Part shown: one piece after another, positions 1 to 9,162 of the stretch
How positions within the stretch are numbered: position 1 is the first letter of the stretch
Layout: the number at the start of each line of letters is the position of its first letter
Source of the DNA: an uncultured Bacilli bacterium
GTDB taxonomy: Bacteria > Bacillota_I > Bacilli_A > RF39 > UBA660
Assembly (NCBI GenBank): GCA_934098525.1
Contig: CAKONZ010000005.1
Coordinates: forward strand, 52,000-115,999
Direction of reading: 5' to 3'
DNA length: 64,000 nt
Position numbers and translations under genes: made by a program
Notes under the pieces: generated by a model
The model's input: the letters and a program-made list of their open reading frames with translations, nothing else
Databases searched by the model: none
Told to the model about the DNA's origin: nothing

Positions 1-14
1 TAATACTTTTACTA

Positions 15-1490
15 TCATTGATATAATAAGAAAGGATTAAGAAGTTCACCATTATATCTTACTTCAAAGTGTAAATGTGTTCCTGTTGAATAACCTGAAT
101 TTCCCATTGTTCCTATTACTTCTCCCATTGTTACTGCTTGGCCTTCTCTTACATATACGTCTTTTAAATGGGCGTATCTTGTTGTATAGCCGTTATTGTG
201 GTTTATGTCAATACGATTACCAAAGGTAGCCATACCTGTTGATCCTATATTGTTGCCATATCCTGTTGCAATTCCTGTTACTGTTCCATCATTTGCAGCA
301 TATACTGGTGATCCATATCCGGTTCCAGATATATCTATACCATTATGCATTCTACCCCATCTTGGTCCCATATAATCTGTTATTATATATGGCGTTCTAG
401 TTGGCCATGCCCAATATTCTGTTGACGCTACAACATATTGAGTTCTAACACCTGTTTTTACTATCTGATTTACTGGAGCTTTTAAAACTTCTGTATTTAT
501 TGTTACAGCACTTGTTATTTGACCATTTTCTATTTTTAGTTTTTGAGTAACTTTACTTTCTCCATTTTGACCATTTTGTGTTACTTCACTGTAACCTACA
601 AATAAACTACTATCTTCATATGTCTCTGTTTTAAATCTTACTGTTTGAATTTCTACATTGTGTTGTTCCTCTACTATTGTTATTAATGGATCGATTAAGC
701 TTATTATTACTTCTTGTCCACTATAAAGTAGAGTATTTTCATCTGCTAAATCGGGATTAGCTATTAAAAATTCAGATGGCAATAATGTATTGGCTGCCGC
801 TATTGATTTTATTGTATCACCTGATTTTACTGTGTATTTTTTTTGATCAGATGTTGTTCCAAATAGAAGATATTTAGCTAATTCTTTTTCTGTTTGGAAT
901 ATTCTTTCATTAGCAGGAATATTGTCTTCTTTTATTACTATTTTTTCTTTTACATATACATTTTCTATTATACTTCCTGTATCTGTGATTTCTTCTTGAT
1001 TTTCTTGTAAATATAAATTGTATTTCTCTTCATCTATAAATGATTTTACAGTTTCATTAACAGCTGTTGATAAAATACTTTTATCTAATAGATATAAATA
1101 TAGTGTCTCTTTGTCTTTATCATCTTCTGCTGGGATAATTGTTACTTTATAACCTGGTATAGTAAAATTTTCTGTTTCTTTTACTTTATTATATATATCT
1201 TCTGTTGAAGTTATATCTTCATTATATGTTATTTCTTCTTTTATTTCTAATCCTGTTGGAGCATATACTCTTTCAACATTGTATTTTTCTTTTAAACTTG
1301 TTTGTTCGATATCTATGTAATTTTCTAGTTCTTTTTTTGATTTTATTAACCCTATTGATTTACCATCTAAATAAACTCGATACACTTCTTTAGCTGTATA
1401 ATATGTATTTGAAGTTGTGTGTAATATTAAGATTATTATACTTATTGAAAATCCCAATAATGAAAATAATATGGTGTTAATTTTATTCAC
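15..1490 (-). CDS. Exported LysM-G5-M23 metallopeptidase
   Basis: Probable peptidoglycan endopeptidase acting outside the membrane. One hydrophobic segment lies near the N-terminus (about residues 8-25). A LysM-type module follows (KYTVKSGDTIKSIA, about 220-270), then a G5-like domain (about 275-360), then a C-terminal M23 domain with the zinc and catalytic motifs HNGID and THLHFEVR. I place the start at a GTG because GAGGGTG sits 6 bases upstream; an ATG at 1514 would add 8 residues but has no ribosome binding site. With the GTG start it overlaps the dnaB stop by 8 bases, so it is probably co-transcribed with dnaB. Domain calls are by motif; the exact cleavage specificity is unknown. It resembles the YycH-region and SpoIIQ/LytH-type M23 enzymes only in general architecture. 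Confidence 0.88.
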   Translation of the reverse strand: MNKINTILFSLLGFSISIIILILHTTSNTYYTAKEVYRVYLDGKSIGLIKSKKELENYIDIEQTSLKEKYNVERVYAPTGLEIKEEITYNEDITSTEDIYNKVKETENFTIPGYKVTIIPAEDDKDKETLYLYLLDKSILSTAVNETVKSFIDEEKYNLYLQENQEEITDTGSIIENVYVKEKIVIKEDNIPANERIFQTEKELAKYLLFGTTSDQKKYTVKSGDTIKSIAAANTLLPSEFLIANPDLADENTLLYSGQEVIISLIDPLITIVEEQHNVEIQTVRFKTETYEDSSLFVGYSEVTQNGQNGESKVTQKLKIENGQITSAVTINTEVLKAPVNQIVKTGVRTQYVVASTEYWAWPTRTPYIITDYMGPRWGRMHNGIDISGTGYGSPVYAANDGTVTGIATGYGNNIGSTGMATFGNRIDINHNNGYTTRYAHLKDVYVREGQAVTMGEVIGTMGNSGYSTGTHLHFEVRYNGELLNPFLLYQ

Positions 1491-2838
1491 TTTTTTCACC
1501 CTCTTTTTCTTCATGTTTGTAGTTCATAAATGAAGATGTATTCTTTTTAAATAATAATTCTGCTTTTCCTGTTTTACCACTACGGTTTTTTCTAATTATT
1601 ACTTCAGATCTACTCATGTTGTCATCTATTTTGGATTCTTCATTGTAATAGTCGTCTCTATAGATGAATGCTACTATATCAGCATCTTGTTCGATAGATC
1701 CTGATTCTCTTAAATCACTTAAAACAGGTCGTTTGTCTTCTCTTAATTCTGGTGTACGTGATAATTGTGCTAGGGTTATTACTGGTATTTTTAATTCTAA
1801 CGCTAATGTTTTTAATGCTCTTGATATTTCTGATACTTCTTGTTGCCTGTTACCGGAATATCTTCCCATACCTCCAATTAGTGTTAAGTAATCGATAACT
1901 ATTAATCCTAAATTTTTATCCATATTAGCTATTCTTCTACATTTTGCTTTTATGTCTCCGATTGTTACTCCTGGTGAATCGTCTATGTAAATATTTAAGT
2001 TGCTTAATTGACTTATTGCTTCATTTACTCTTTGCCAATCTTGAGTTTGTAGGTTACCATTTTGTAGTTTTTTTGCTTCTACTTGACCAACTGATGAAAT
2101 CATACGATTTACTAGTTGTTCTGCTCTCATTTCTAGTGTAAATATTACGACTGATTTTTTTGAGTTTAATGCAACGTTTGTTGCTATATTTAATGCTAGA
2201 GCAGTTTTTCCCATTGCTGGTCTTGCTGCTAAAATTATTAGTTCATTTTCATGAAGTCCATCTGTGATGTTATCTAATTCATAGTATCCAGTTGATAAAC
2301 CACTTATTTTTCCTTTGTTAGCTGCTAGTTTTTCTAAGTTTTCTTGTACTTCGTTTAAAACATCAGGCATTGTTCTAAATTCTGTTGATTTTCTGTTTTT
2401 TACTACATTTAATATTCTTGCTTCTGCTTTGTCTAATGTTTCATTAACTGGAAGATCACTATTATATCCTAATGTTGCTATTTGTGTTGCTTCTTCAATT
2501 AAGTTTCTTAGTATGCTTTTATCTTCTACTATTTTTAGATAATGATCTATATTAGCTGCAGTTGGAGTCTGATCTAATATTTCTGTTAGATACTCAACTC
2601 CTCCAATTTCTTTTAGAATTTTCTTATCTTTTAATTTATTTGTAACAGTTGTTATATCTATTGCTACATTGTCAGTATATAATTCTTTTATAGTTTCAAA
2701 TATTTTTCCATGTTTTTCTAAAAAGAAACTTTCTTTATTTAAACTTTCTATTGATTTTTGAATAGCATATTTTGATAAAAACATTGCCCCTAGTACTGAT
2801 TGTTCGGCTTCTATATTATGGGGTATTTCTCTATTCAT
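1483..2838 (-). CDS. dnaB: Replicative DNA helicase DnaB (DnaC in Bacillus)
   Basis: Hexameric replicative helicase that unwinds DNA at the fork. The N-terminal DnaB domain (about residues 1-105) begins with the typical NIEAEQSVLGAM. The RecA-like motor has Walker A ARPAMGKTALA (about 205) and Walker B GLIVIDYLTLI, followed by the DnaB-type arginine-rich segment LAQLSRTPELREDKRP. The 451-residue length is usual. AGGTGG lies just upstream of the ATG, and rplI ends 9 bases before it. The rplI-dnaB order is the standard one for Bacilli. Confidence 0.97.
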   Translation of the reverse strand: MNREIPHNIEAEQSVLGAMFLSKYAIQKSIESLNKESFFLEKHGKIFETIKELYTDNVAIDITTVTNKLKDKKILKEIGGVEYLTEILDQTPTAANIDHYLKIVEDKSILRNLIEEATQIATLGYNSDLPVNETLDKAEARILNVVKNRKSTEFRTMPDVLNEVQENLEKLAANKGKISGLSTGYYELDNITDGLHENELIILAARPAMGKTALALNIATNVALNSKKSVVIFTLEMRAEQLVNRMISSVGQVEAKKLQNGNLQTQDWQRVNEAISQLSNLNIYIDDSPGVTIGDIKAKCRRIANMDKNLGLIVIDYLTLIGGMGRYSGNRQQEVSEISRALKTLALELKIPVITLAQLSRTPELREDKRPVLSDLRESGSIEQDADIVAFIYRDDYYNEESKIDDNMSRSEVIIRKNRSGKTGKAELLFKKNTSSFMNYKHEEKEGEKSE

Positions 2839-2847
2839 TTATTCCAC

Positions 2848-3291
2848 CTACTTTGTTAATTCTACTTTAATTATTGCTTTTATGTCCTTATATAAACTTA
2901 TTTCAACATCATGATATCCTAATGTTGATAAAGAATTTTTTAGTAATATTTGGTTTTTACTAATATTATAATTGAAATTTTTATCTAGTTCTTCTTTTAT
3001 TTGTTTTGCAGATATACTACCAAATACTTTATCTTGGCTACCTGTTTTTACTTTAAATGTTAGTTTTTTTTGTTCTAATTTTTCTTTTATAGCTATAGCT
3101 TCTTTTTTATTATTTTCATCTTCTTTAGCATTTTTTATGTTTTCTCTTTCTAATTGTTTTGATGTTTCAATTGTTTTTTGTACAGCATAGCCATTTTTTA
3201 TTAAAAAGTTTTTGGCGTATCCGTCTTTTACTTCTTTTATTTCACCTTTTTTGCCTTGATTTTTTAAATCTTTTATAAATATAACTTTCAT
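2848..3291 (-). CDS. rplI: 50S ribosomal protein L9
   Basis: L9 binds 23S rRNA at the base of the L1 stalk. The N-terminal domain [20 protein letters not shown] with GYAKNFLI is diagnostic. A lysine- and glutamate-rich connecting helix (about 42-75) leads to the C-terminal domain ([13 protein letters not shown]). Length (147) is normal. GGGAGG precedes the ATG. A hairpin after rpsR and an extended -10 promoter in the gap suggest L9-dnaB can be transcribed separately from the rpsF operon. Confidence 0.97.
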   Translation of the reverse strand: MKVIFIKDLKNQGKKGEIKEVKDGYAKNFLIKNGYAVQKTIETSKQLERENIKNAKEDENNKKEAIAIKEKLEQKKLTFKVKTGSQDKVFGSISAKQIKEELDKNFNYNISKNQILLKNSLSTLGYHDVEISLYKDIKAIIKVELTK

Positions 3292-3315
3292 AAAAAACCT
3301 CCCAATTTAACTTAA

Positions 3316-3321
3316 ATTATA
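3316..3321 (-). promoter_or_regulatory. Probable extended -10 promoter for rplI-dnaB
   Basis: On the minus strand TATAAT is preceded by TGA, an extended -10 arrangement, about 25 bases upstream of the L9 start. No good -35 is visible; a T-run from the preceding terminator lies where it would be. Confidence 0.5.
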
Positions 3322-3335
3322 TCATATTAATTTTA

Positions 3336-3368
3336 ATAAAAAAAGACTTTAAAAGATTAAAGTCTATT
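3336..3368 (-). terminator. Intrinsic terminator after rpsR
   Basis: Perfect 8-bp stem (AGACTTTA with TAAAGTCT, 3344-3351 and 3358-3365 on the plus strand) with a 6-base loop, followed on the minus strand by a T-run. It overlaps the last codons of rpsR. Confidence 0.75.
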
Positions 3369-3579
3369 TTGTAAATGGTAATAAAGCTATTGCACGTGCT
3401 TTTTTGATTTCTTCTGCTATCATTCTTTGATGTTTTGCACAAGCTCCTGTTACACGTCTTGGTAAAATTTTTCCTTTTTCATTAATATATTTTTTAAGGA
3501 TATCAACCATTTTATAATTGATTGTTTTACCTGTACACATATAACATATTTTTTTCTTTTTTCTATAAAATTCTGCCAT
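3364..3579 (-). CDS. rpsR: 30S ribosomal protein S18
   Basis: S18 pairs with S6 on the 30S platform. Short (71 residues) and lysine-rich, with the family core [20 protein letters not shown] followed by [21 protein letters not shown]. Two cysteines near the N-terminus (CYMC) fit the zinc-type S18 variants. Lies 18 bases after ssb in the conserved rpsF-ssb-rpsR operon, with a strong GGAGGAAAA ribosome site. Confidence 0.97.
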   Translation of the reverse strand: MAEFYRKKKKICYMCTGKTINYKMVDILKKYINEKGKILPRRVTGACAKHQRMIAEEIKKARAIALLPFTK

Positions 3580-3597
3580 GTTTTTTCCTCCTTTATA

Positions 3598-4065
3598 TTA
3601 GAAAGGTAAATCATCATCTTCAACTTTTATTTCTTCACCAAAATCTTTAAAAGGATCGTTGTCAACAGATGTTGTTTTTACATCTATATCATCTGCAAAG
3701 TTATATGGATTTACATCTGTTTTATTTGATTCTCTTTGTTCACGACTTGCTTTAGTATCTAAAAATTGAACATTATCCGCTACTACTTCTGTTACATATC
3801 TCTTTTGACCATTTTGATCATCATAACTTCTTGTTTGAATACGTCCATCAATAGCAACTTGACTTCCTTGATTTAAATAATTTTTTACATTTTCAGCTTG
3901 TTTTCTCCAAACTACAATGTTAATAAAATCTGTTTCTCTTTCTCCACTTGTTCCAGTAAATGGTCTATTTACTGCTAGTGAAAATGTCGCTACAGCTATA
4001 TTTGATCCTGTATATCTTAATTCTGGATCTTTTACTAATCTTCCTATTAAAAATACTTTATTCAT
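3598..4065 (-). CDS. ssb: Single-stranded DNA-binding protein
   Basis: SSB coats single-stranded DNA and recruits replication and repair partners. The OB fold spans about residues 1-105 (MNKVFLIGRLVKDPELRYT, FINIVVWRKQAENV). A low-complexity linker leads to an acidic tip ending DDDLPF, the partner-binding motif. 155 residues, normal. It sits between rpsF and rpsR as in most Firmicutes, 9 bases after rpsF. Confidence 0.97.
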   Translation of the reverse strand: MNKVFLIGRLVKDPELRYTGSNIAVATFSLAVNRPFTGTSGERETDFINIVVWRKQAENVKNYLNQGSQVAIDGRIQTRSYDDQNGQKRYVTEVVADNVQFLDTKASREQRESNKTDVNPYNFADDIDVKTTSVDNDPFKDFGEEIKVEDDDLPF

Positions 4066-4074
4066 ATGTACCTC

Positions 4075-4362
4075 TTAATCTTCAATTTTTACAACTAAAG
4101 AACGAATAATATTTTCGCTAACATTTGAAATATGATTAAATTCATTGATAGCTGCTACTGGAGCTTCAGTAGTAATTAAGAAATAATATCCTTTATTGAA
4201 TTTTTTTATTTCATATGCTAAATCTTTTTGTCCTTGTTCATCAAAACCAATTATTTTAGAACCTTTATTTTCTAAAACTTTTTTTACATCTTCTGCTACT
4301 TTTTTGATTGCAGCTTCTTCTAGTGTTGGTTTTACGATAAACATAATTTCATATTTTTTCAT
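4075..4362 (-). CDS. rpsF: 30S ribosomal protein S6
   Basis: S6 forms the S6:S18 pair of the 30S subunit. MKKYEIMFIVKPTLEE at the start and GQKDLAYEIKKFNKGYYFLI are family motifs; 95 residues. An in-frame ATG at 4386 would add 8 residues, but AAGGAGGTG lies correctly spaced only before the ATG at 4362, so the shorter start is chosen. First gene of the rpsF-ssb-rpsR operon, with a structured leader and a clear promoter upstream. Confidence 0.95.
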   Translation of the reverse strand: MKKYEIMFIVKPTLEEAAIKKVAEDVKKVLENKGSKIIGFDEQGQKDLAYEIKKFNKGYYFLITTEAPVAAINEFNHISNVSENIIRSLVVKIED

Positions 4363-4371
4363 CGTTTTACA

Positions 4372-4428
4372 CCTCCTTTTGGACATCAGGCTTCTATACG
4401 AAGCAAGGAGTACTTAATACTCGTTATG
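4372..4428 (-). promoter_or_regulatory. Structured rpsF leader (possible S6:S18-binding leader)
   Basis: The untranslated leader can form two small hairpins, GAGTA-TTAAG-TACTC and GCTTC-GTATA-GAAGC, just before the ribosome site. Autoregulatory S6:S18 leaders are known upstream of rpsF in many bacteria. Here I see only the position and the hairpins; the match to that RNA family is not verified. Confidence 0.4.
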
Positions 4429-4429
4429 T

Positions 4430-4458
4430 ATTATAGCAAATCTTATATTTTTTGTCTA
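4430..4458 (-). promoter_or_regulatory. SigA-type promoter of the rpsF operon
   Basis: Minus strand TAGACA, 17-base spacer, TATAAT (plus-strand positions 4453-4458 and 4430-4435). Five of six and six of six matches to the housekeeping consensus. Confidence 0.8.
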
Positions 4459-4464
4459 GTTTTT

Positions 4465-5562
4465 TTATAAATTAAATCTAAAATGACAAATGTCTCCGTC
4501 TTGCATTAAGTATTCTTTTCCTTCAATTCTTAGTTTTCCTTGTTCTTTTACCTTGGCTTCAGTTTTTGCTTCTATTAAGTCATTATATGCTATTACTTCA
4601 GCCTTTATAAATCCCTTTTCAAAGTCAGAGTGAATTATACCTGCACATTCTTTGGCATTCATTCCATCTTTGTAAGTCCATGCTTTTACTTCTTTTGGAC
4701 CACATGTAAAATATGTTTTTAGGCCTAAAAGTGAATATGCAGCTTCAACTAATTTATCAAGTCCACTTTTTTCTATTCCTAGTTCTTTTAACATTTCTAA
4801 TTTGTCTTCTTCATTTAGTTCTGCTAATTCTGATTCTATTTTAGCTGATACAACTATAACTTTACTATTTTCTTTTTGAGCATAGTCTTTTAATTTTAAA
4901 ACATATTCATTTTCAGTTCCTATTTCATTTTCATCTATATTTGCTAAATATATATGTGGTTTTAATGTTAAAAAATTGTATGATTTTATAGAAAATAATT
5001 CTTCTTTTGTTAGATTAATTAGTCTTAATGGGATATCCTTTTCTAAGGATTCTTTGCATTTAATTAGTGTTTCATATTCTATTACTGTATCTTTTTCTTT
5101 TGTTGTTTCTGCTTTCTTTTTTATTTTTTCAATTCTATTTGTTATTATTTCTAGATCTGCTAAGGCTAATTCTAAATTAATTATTCCAACGTCTCTTATT
5201 GGATCAACGCTTCCTTCAACGTGAGTTATTTCTTTATTGTCAAAACATCTCACTACTTCACATATAGCATCTACTTCTCTTATGTGAGATAAAAATTTGT
5301 TTCCTAAACCTTCTCCTACTGAGGCTCCTTTTACTATTCCTGCTATGTCAACAAATTCAAATGTTGCTGGTTTTACTTCTTCTGGAATGTATATTTCTTC
5401 TAGTTTTATTAATCTTTTATCTGGTACTGTTACTATTCCGACATTTGGATCTATTGTTGCAAATGGATAGTTTGCTACTAAAATATTTTTTTTGGTAATT
5501 GCATTAAATAATGTTGATTTTCCGACATTTGGAAGTCCTACTATTCCTGCTTTTAAACTCAT
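4465..5562 (-). CDS. ychF: Redox-regulated Obg-family ATPase YchF
   Basis: OLA1/YchF family P-loop protein that binds ribosomes and prefers ATP. G1 motif GLPNVGKSTLFNAI at the N-terminus, G3 DIAGIVKGASVGEGLGNKFL, a coiled-coil insert (about 130-165) and a C-terminal TGS domain (about 280-365). The ending VMQDGD-like LMQDGDICHFRFNL is typical. 365 residues, full length. Lies between the transporter and the rpsF operon; 12 bases separate it from the transporter stop. Confidence 0.96.
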   Translation of the reverse strand: MSLKAGIVGLPNVGKSTLFNAITKKNILVANYPFATIDPNVGIVTVPDKRLIKLEEIYIPEEVKPATFEFVDIAGIVKGASVGEGLGNKFLSHIREVDAICEVVRCFDNKEITHVEGSVDPIRDVGIINLELALADLEIITNRIEKIKKKAETTKEKDTVIEYETLIKCKESLEKDIPLRLINLTKEELFSIKSYNFLTLKPHIYLANIDENEIGTENEYVLKLKDYAQKENSKVIVVSAKIESELAELNEEDKLEMLKELGIEKSGLDKLVEAAYSLLGLKTYFTCGPKEVKAWTYKDGMNAKECAGIIHSDFEKGFIKAEVIAYNDLIEAKTEAKVKEQGKLRIEGKEYLMQDGDICHFRFNL

Positions 5563-5574
5563 TTTTTCAACTCC

Positions 5575-7170
5575 TTATAATGTTGGATATACTCCTGGTC
5601 CTAGTGGTAAGCCAATTATATACCACATTAGTATGATAAATATCCATGTTAATGTATAACCTATAAAGTATGGAATCATTAAATTTATTCCTTCTTTTAT
5701 TGAAAAATATTTATCTTGTTCTTTATTATATATATTTAAGTATCCAATGTAAACAACAAAATACGCTAAAAGTGGTGTTATTCCATTTGTCATTGATTCG
5801 GCTGCTCTAAAAATAAATTGTCCATATTGTGGTGACATATTTAATTGCATCATTGTAGGAATTAATATCGGAGATATTATTGACCATTTTGCTAGTGATG
5901 TTGTTACAAACATGTTTGATATGGCTATTATTATTATTGATACAATAATTAGTGCTAATCCTGATAGTGGAAGAGCTTTTAAGATGTTTGCTAATGTTGC
6001 TACTATTACAGTTCCAATGTTGCTTTCTTTAAATACTGCTATAAATTGTGATGCAAAAAATATCAACACTATTAATGAACCTAGTGTTTTTAATTTTTCA
6101 TCTAGTTTATTAAATAATTCTTTATCATTTTTAATTGATTCTGAACCAATTCCATAAGATATTCCTGTTATCATAAAAAATAGTGATATTATATATGTAA
6201 AACCATCTTGGAAGTATGAATTTGGTCCAAATAATTGATCTGAATATGTTTTTTGATTTAAGTCTAGTAAAAAACCTGATAGAGGTAATCCTGGAATAAT
6301 TGAATATATAAATATTAGTGCTATTATTATTCCTGATATACGAGCATATTTTAATCCTTTTTTTTCTTTGGCTTCTTCTTTTATTTTCTTTTGTTCTTCA
6401 TATTGTAAGTCAAGATATTCTATTTCTTTTGTTTGTCCTAATTCATCATGTTTTTTTGATATGTATCTACCTAATTTTTTTACTACTATTTTTTCTGTTA
6501 TTATAGTTCCTACTATAGCCATTATTATGCAAGAAATTATCATTATATATAGATTTGATGTCATTCTTACATAAAATGATGAGTCTATTAGATGCGCTGC
6601 TTGTGTTGTGTATGGAATTAAGCTTAGATCTATTGTTCCTACAAAGAAACTAATACTATAACCAAATGCAACTCCTGCAAAAGCTGCTGCTACTCCTACA
6701 AGTGGGTTTCTTCCATTAAATAAAAACAATAATGCTCCTAGTGGGATTAGTATAGCATACCCAACTTCATTTACAATACTTGAAAATATTGCTAATAAAA
6801 TTAATATGAATGTTAGAGTTTTAGGATTAATTTTAGCAAATCTTTTTTTCATAAAAGTTTGAATTAACCCTGTTACTTCTGCTATTTCGATTCCTATAAG
6901 TGTTATTATTAAGGTAGTAAGAGTAGTAAATGATGCAAAGTTTGTTGTTGCGTTACTAAATATTTTTTCTATTCCTTCTCTACTTAATAAATTATTTACT
7001 GTTATTATTGTTTTTTCTAATATATTTGTTTGTTGATTGATTGTACTATATGTTGCAGATATTTTAAATAAAGATAATATTAGACTTAATAAAATTACTC
7101 CTATTGTTAATAAAACATATGTTGTTATGGGATGTAATTTTTTTAATTTCATTTTTTTCTTTTTTGCCAT
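5575..7170 (-). CDS. AbgT-family membrane transporter
   Basis: Large hydrophobic protein (531 residues) with roughly a dozen membrane segments. A lysine-rich start (MAKKKKMKLKKLHPI) precedes the first helix. The stretch FNGRNPLVGVAAAFAGVAFGYS with an early AEVTGLI segment and a second similar GLALIIVS/ANMFVT half fits the AbgT family (p-aminobenzoyl-glutamate or sulfonamide-related carriers). The true substrate cannot be read from sequence. It follows the DUF951 gene by 3 bases, so it is probably part of the parB operon. A charged cytosolic loop lies at about residues 230-270. Confidence 0.75.
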   Translation of the reverse strand: MAKKKKMKLKKLHPITTYVLLTIGVILLSLILSLFKISATYSTINQQTNILEKTIITVNNLLSREGIEKIFSNATTNFASFTTLTTLIITLIGIEIAEVTGLIQTFMKKRFAKINPKTLTFILILLAIFSSIVNEVGYAILIPLGALLFLFNGRNPLVGVAAAFAGVAFGYSISFFVGTIDLSLIPYTTQAAHLIDSSFYVRMTSNLYIMIISCIIMAIVGTIITEKIVVKKLGRYISKKHDELGQTKEIEYLDLQYEEQKKIKEEAKEKKGLKYARISGIIIALIFIYSIIPGLPLSGFLLDLNQKTYSDQLFGPNSYFQDGFTYIISLFFMITGISYGIGSESIKNDKELFNKLDEKLKTLGSLIVLIFFASQFIAVFKESNIGTVIVATLANILKALPLSGLALIIVSIIIIAISNMFVTTSLAKWSIISPILIPTMMQLNMSPQYGQFIFRAAESMTNGITPLLAYFVVYIGYLNIYNKEQDKYFSIKEGINLMIPYFIGYTLTWIFIILMWYIIGLPLGPGVYPTL

Positions 7171-7173
7171 ATA

Positions 7174-7362
7174 TTACTCCTCTACTATTTTTTTTAGTTT
7201 TTTGTTGAAGTCGATTCTAGGAAGCATTATAACTCTATTACAGGCAAGACATTTAATTTTTATGTCTGCTCCAAGTCTTACTATTTCCCAAAGGTTTGTT
7301 CCACATGGATGTTGTTTTTTCATTATTACTTTTGTTCCAATTTGGTAGTTTTTATTTTCCAT
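7174..7362 (-). CDS. DUF951-family small protein (YyzM-like)
   Basis: 62-residue protein with the family layout: GTKVIMKKQHPCGTNLWEIVRLGADIKIKC-type core (written here as motif only: KKQHPCG and CLACNR). The Cys/His pairs suggest zinc or nucleic-acid binding, but no function is established. The same small gene sits beside parB/ychF in many Firmicutes. It starts 7 bases after parB ends. Confidence 0.85.
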   Translation of the reverse strand: MENKNYQIGTKVIMKKQHPCGTNLWEIVRLGADIKIKCLACNRVIMLPRIDFNKKLKKIVEE

Positions 7363-7369
7363 AAATTCC

Positions 7370-8260
7370 TCATTTATTAAAATTTATTATTTCTAGTATT
7401 CTATTTAAATCATTATTATTTTCATAAGCAATTTCTAATTTTTTATTTTTTATTTTTACTTTTGTTCCTAAAAATTCTGATAATCTTGTTTCAATATCTT
7501 CATATTCTGATGATTTTGTTTTGGTCTTTATTTTATTTTTTCTTGTATATATTTCATTTTTTGTTGCTAATTGTTCTAATTCTCTAACACTTATGTTATC
7601 ATCTATTATTTTTGATACTAATTCATCAATTTTTTCTAAGTCTTCTAGTTTTGATAGTACTCTAGCATGACCCATTGATATTTTATTTTCTGATACTAGA
7701 TTTTTTACTTCTTCTGGTAATGTTAATAATCCTAACATATTTGTTATATGACTTCTACTTTTTCCAACCCTTTGCGCTACTTGATCTTGTGTTAGATTTA
7801 AATTCATCATTAGTGTTTTATAAGCTTCTGCTTCTTCAATTGCATTTAAGTTTTCTCTTTGAAGGTTTTCTAAAACTGCTATTTCCATCATTTGATCGTC
7901 TGTAAAATCTCTTATTATTGCTGGAATTGTGGTTTTACCTGCTAGTTTTGAAGCTCTGAATCTTCTTTCACCTGCAACTATTTCATATCCTTTTATGCTT
8001 TTTTTAACAATTATTGGTTGAAATACACCATGTTCTTTAATTGAATTTGCTAATTCATTTAGTGATTCTTCGTTAAATGTTTTTCTTGGTTGATATGGAT
8101 TAACTCTTAATTCGTTTAATGGTATTTCTATTACCTCTTCTTCTTTTGCTGTTTCCATTATCTTTTCTTCTAATTGTCCATAGTTGATGTCTTCAATATT
8201 AAATAATTCTTCTAGACCTCTTCCTAATGCTCTTCTTTTGTTATTATTTATTGTCTCCAT
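7370..8260 (-). CDS. parB: Chromosome partition protein ParB (Spo0J)
   Basis: Loads on parS, spreads as a CTP-dependent clamp and recruits SMC. N-terminal part ends RRALGRGLEELF (ParA-stimulating region). The CTP-binding motif GERRFRASKLAG is intact (about residue 98). The helix-turn-helix LTQDQVAQRVGKSRSHITNML recognises parS. A C-terminal dimer domain follows (about 235-296). It overlaps parA by 17 bases. Distinguished from the nearby noc paralogue by the ParA-stimulating N-terminus and the Spo0J-type C-terminus. Cognate sites are the array at 25.6-26.0 kb. Confidence 0.96.
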   Translation of the reverse strand: METINNNKRRALGRGLEELFNIEDINYGQLEEKIMETAKEEEVIEIPLNELRVNPYQPRKTFNEESLNELANSIKEHGVFQPIIVKKSIKGYEIVAGERRFRASKLAGKTTIPAIIRDFTDDQMMEIAVLENLQRENLNAIEEAEAYKTLMMNLNLTQDQVAQRVGKSRSHITNMLGLLTLPEEVKNLVSENKISMGHARVLSKLEDLEKIDELVSKIIDDNISVRELEQLATKNEIYTRKNKIKTKTKSSEYEDIETRLSEFLGTKVKIKNKKLEIAYENNNDLNRILEIINFNK

Positions 8261-9026
8261 TTGCTTCTATCACCTCTTTTGCTAAATTTAAATAGGCTTC
8301 TGATCCGCGACTTTTTGGATCATATGCTATTATAGGCTTACCATGTGATGGTGCCTCAGTTAATCTTATTAATCTAGGTATTATTGTGTTATATACTTTA
8401 TCTTTAAAATAACTTCTAATTTCTTCTACAACTTCTATGCCTAAATTTGTTCTTGCATCTAACATTGTAAGTAATACTCCTTCTATTGAAAGGTTTGGAT
8501 TTAGATTTTGTTGTGTATACATTATTGCTCTTAATAATTGTGTTATTCCTTCAAGGGCAAAGAATTCACATTGAACTGGTATTATTACAGAGTTTGAAGC
8601 TGTTAAAGCATTTGTTGTTATTAAACCTAATGCAGGAGGACAGTCTATTATAATATAGTCATAATCATCTCTTATTTGATCAATATGATATTTTAATTGT
8701 TCAGATTTTAATACATTATTATTTGCTTGTTCTAACTCTATATCTATTCCTGCTAAGTTTATATTTGCTGGCAAAACATATAAATTTTTATATTTTGTTT
8801 TTACTACAGCTTCTTTAATAGTACAAGTATTATTTAAAACATTGTAGATACTTTTTTCTATTTCCCCTTTATTTATTCCTATACCTGTTGTTGCATTACA
8901 TTGTGGATCTAAATCTATTAATAAAACGCTTTTTCCTAATAGTGCAAGAGAAGCGGATAAATTTATACTTGTTGTTGTTTTTCCTACTCCACCTTTTTGA
9001 TTAATTAATGAAATTACTTTTCCCAT
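8244..9026 (-). CDS. parA: Chromosome partition ATPase ParA (Soj)
   Basis: Walker-type ATPase that works with ParB and modulates DnaA. Deviant Walker A INQKGGVGKTTTSINL sits at the N-terminus, followed by LIDLDPQCNATTGIG and IIIDCPPALGLIT. About 260 residues. Start placed at the ATG at 9026, 5 bases after AAGGTGG; an upstream in-frame ATG at 9074 would add 16 residues without a ribosome site. Forms an operon with parB. Confidence 0.96.
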   Translation of the reverse strand: MGKVISLINQKGGVGKTTTSINLSASLALLGKSVLLIDLDPQCNATTGIGINKGEIEKSIYNVLNNTCTIKEAVVKTKYKNLYVLPANINLAGIDIELEQANNNVLKSEQLKYHIDQIRDDYDYIIIDCPPALGLITTNALTASNSVIIPVQCEFFALEGITQLLRAIMYTQQNLNPNLSIEGVLLTMLDARTNLGIEVVEEIRSYFKDKVYNTIIPRLIRLTEAPSHGKPIIAYDPKSRGSEAYLNLAKEVIEANGDNK

Positions 9027-9132
9027 TTTACCACCTTTGTTTCTATAATCATTAATTTTAAAATATTTATCCATTTTATAGACTATATATAGTTTATCAG
9101 AAAAAATAAAAATTTAAAAGGTGTTTTAAAAA

Positions 9133-9162
9133 AAATAAATAAAGTTTTACCTCTATTTATTT
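9133..9162 (-). terminator. Probable terminator after noc
   Basis: Nine-base complementary arms AAATAAATA and TATTTATTT flank a 12-base loop, and the minus strand then runs into Ts. All-AT stem, so of moderate strength. It overlaps the noc stop codon. Confidence 0.55.
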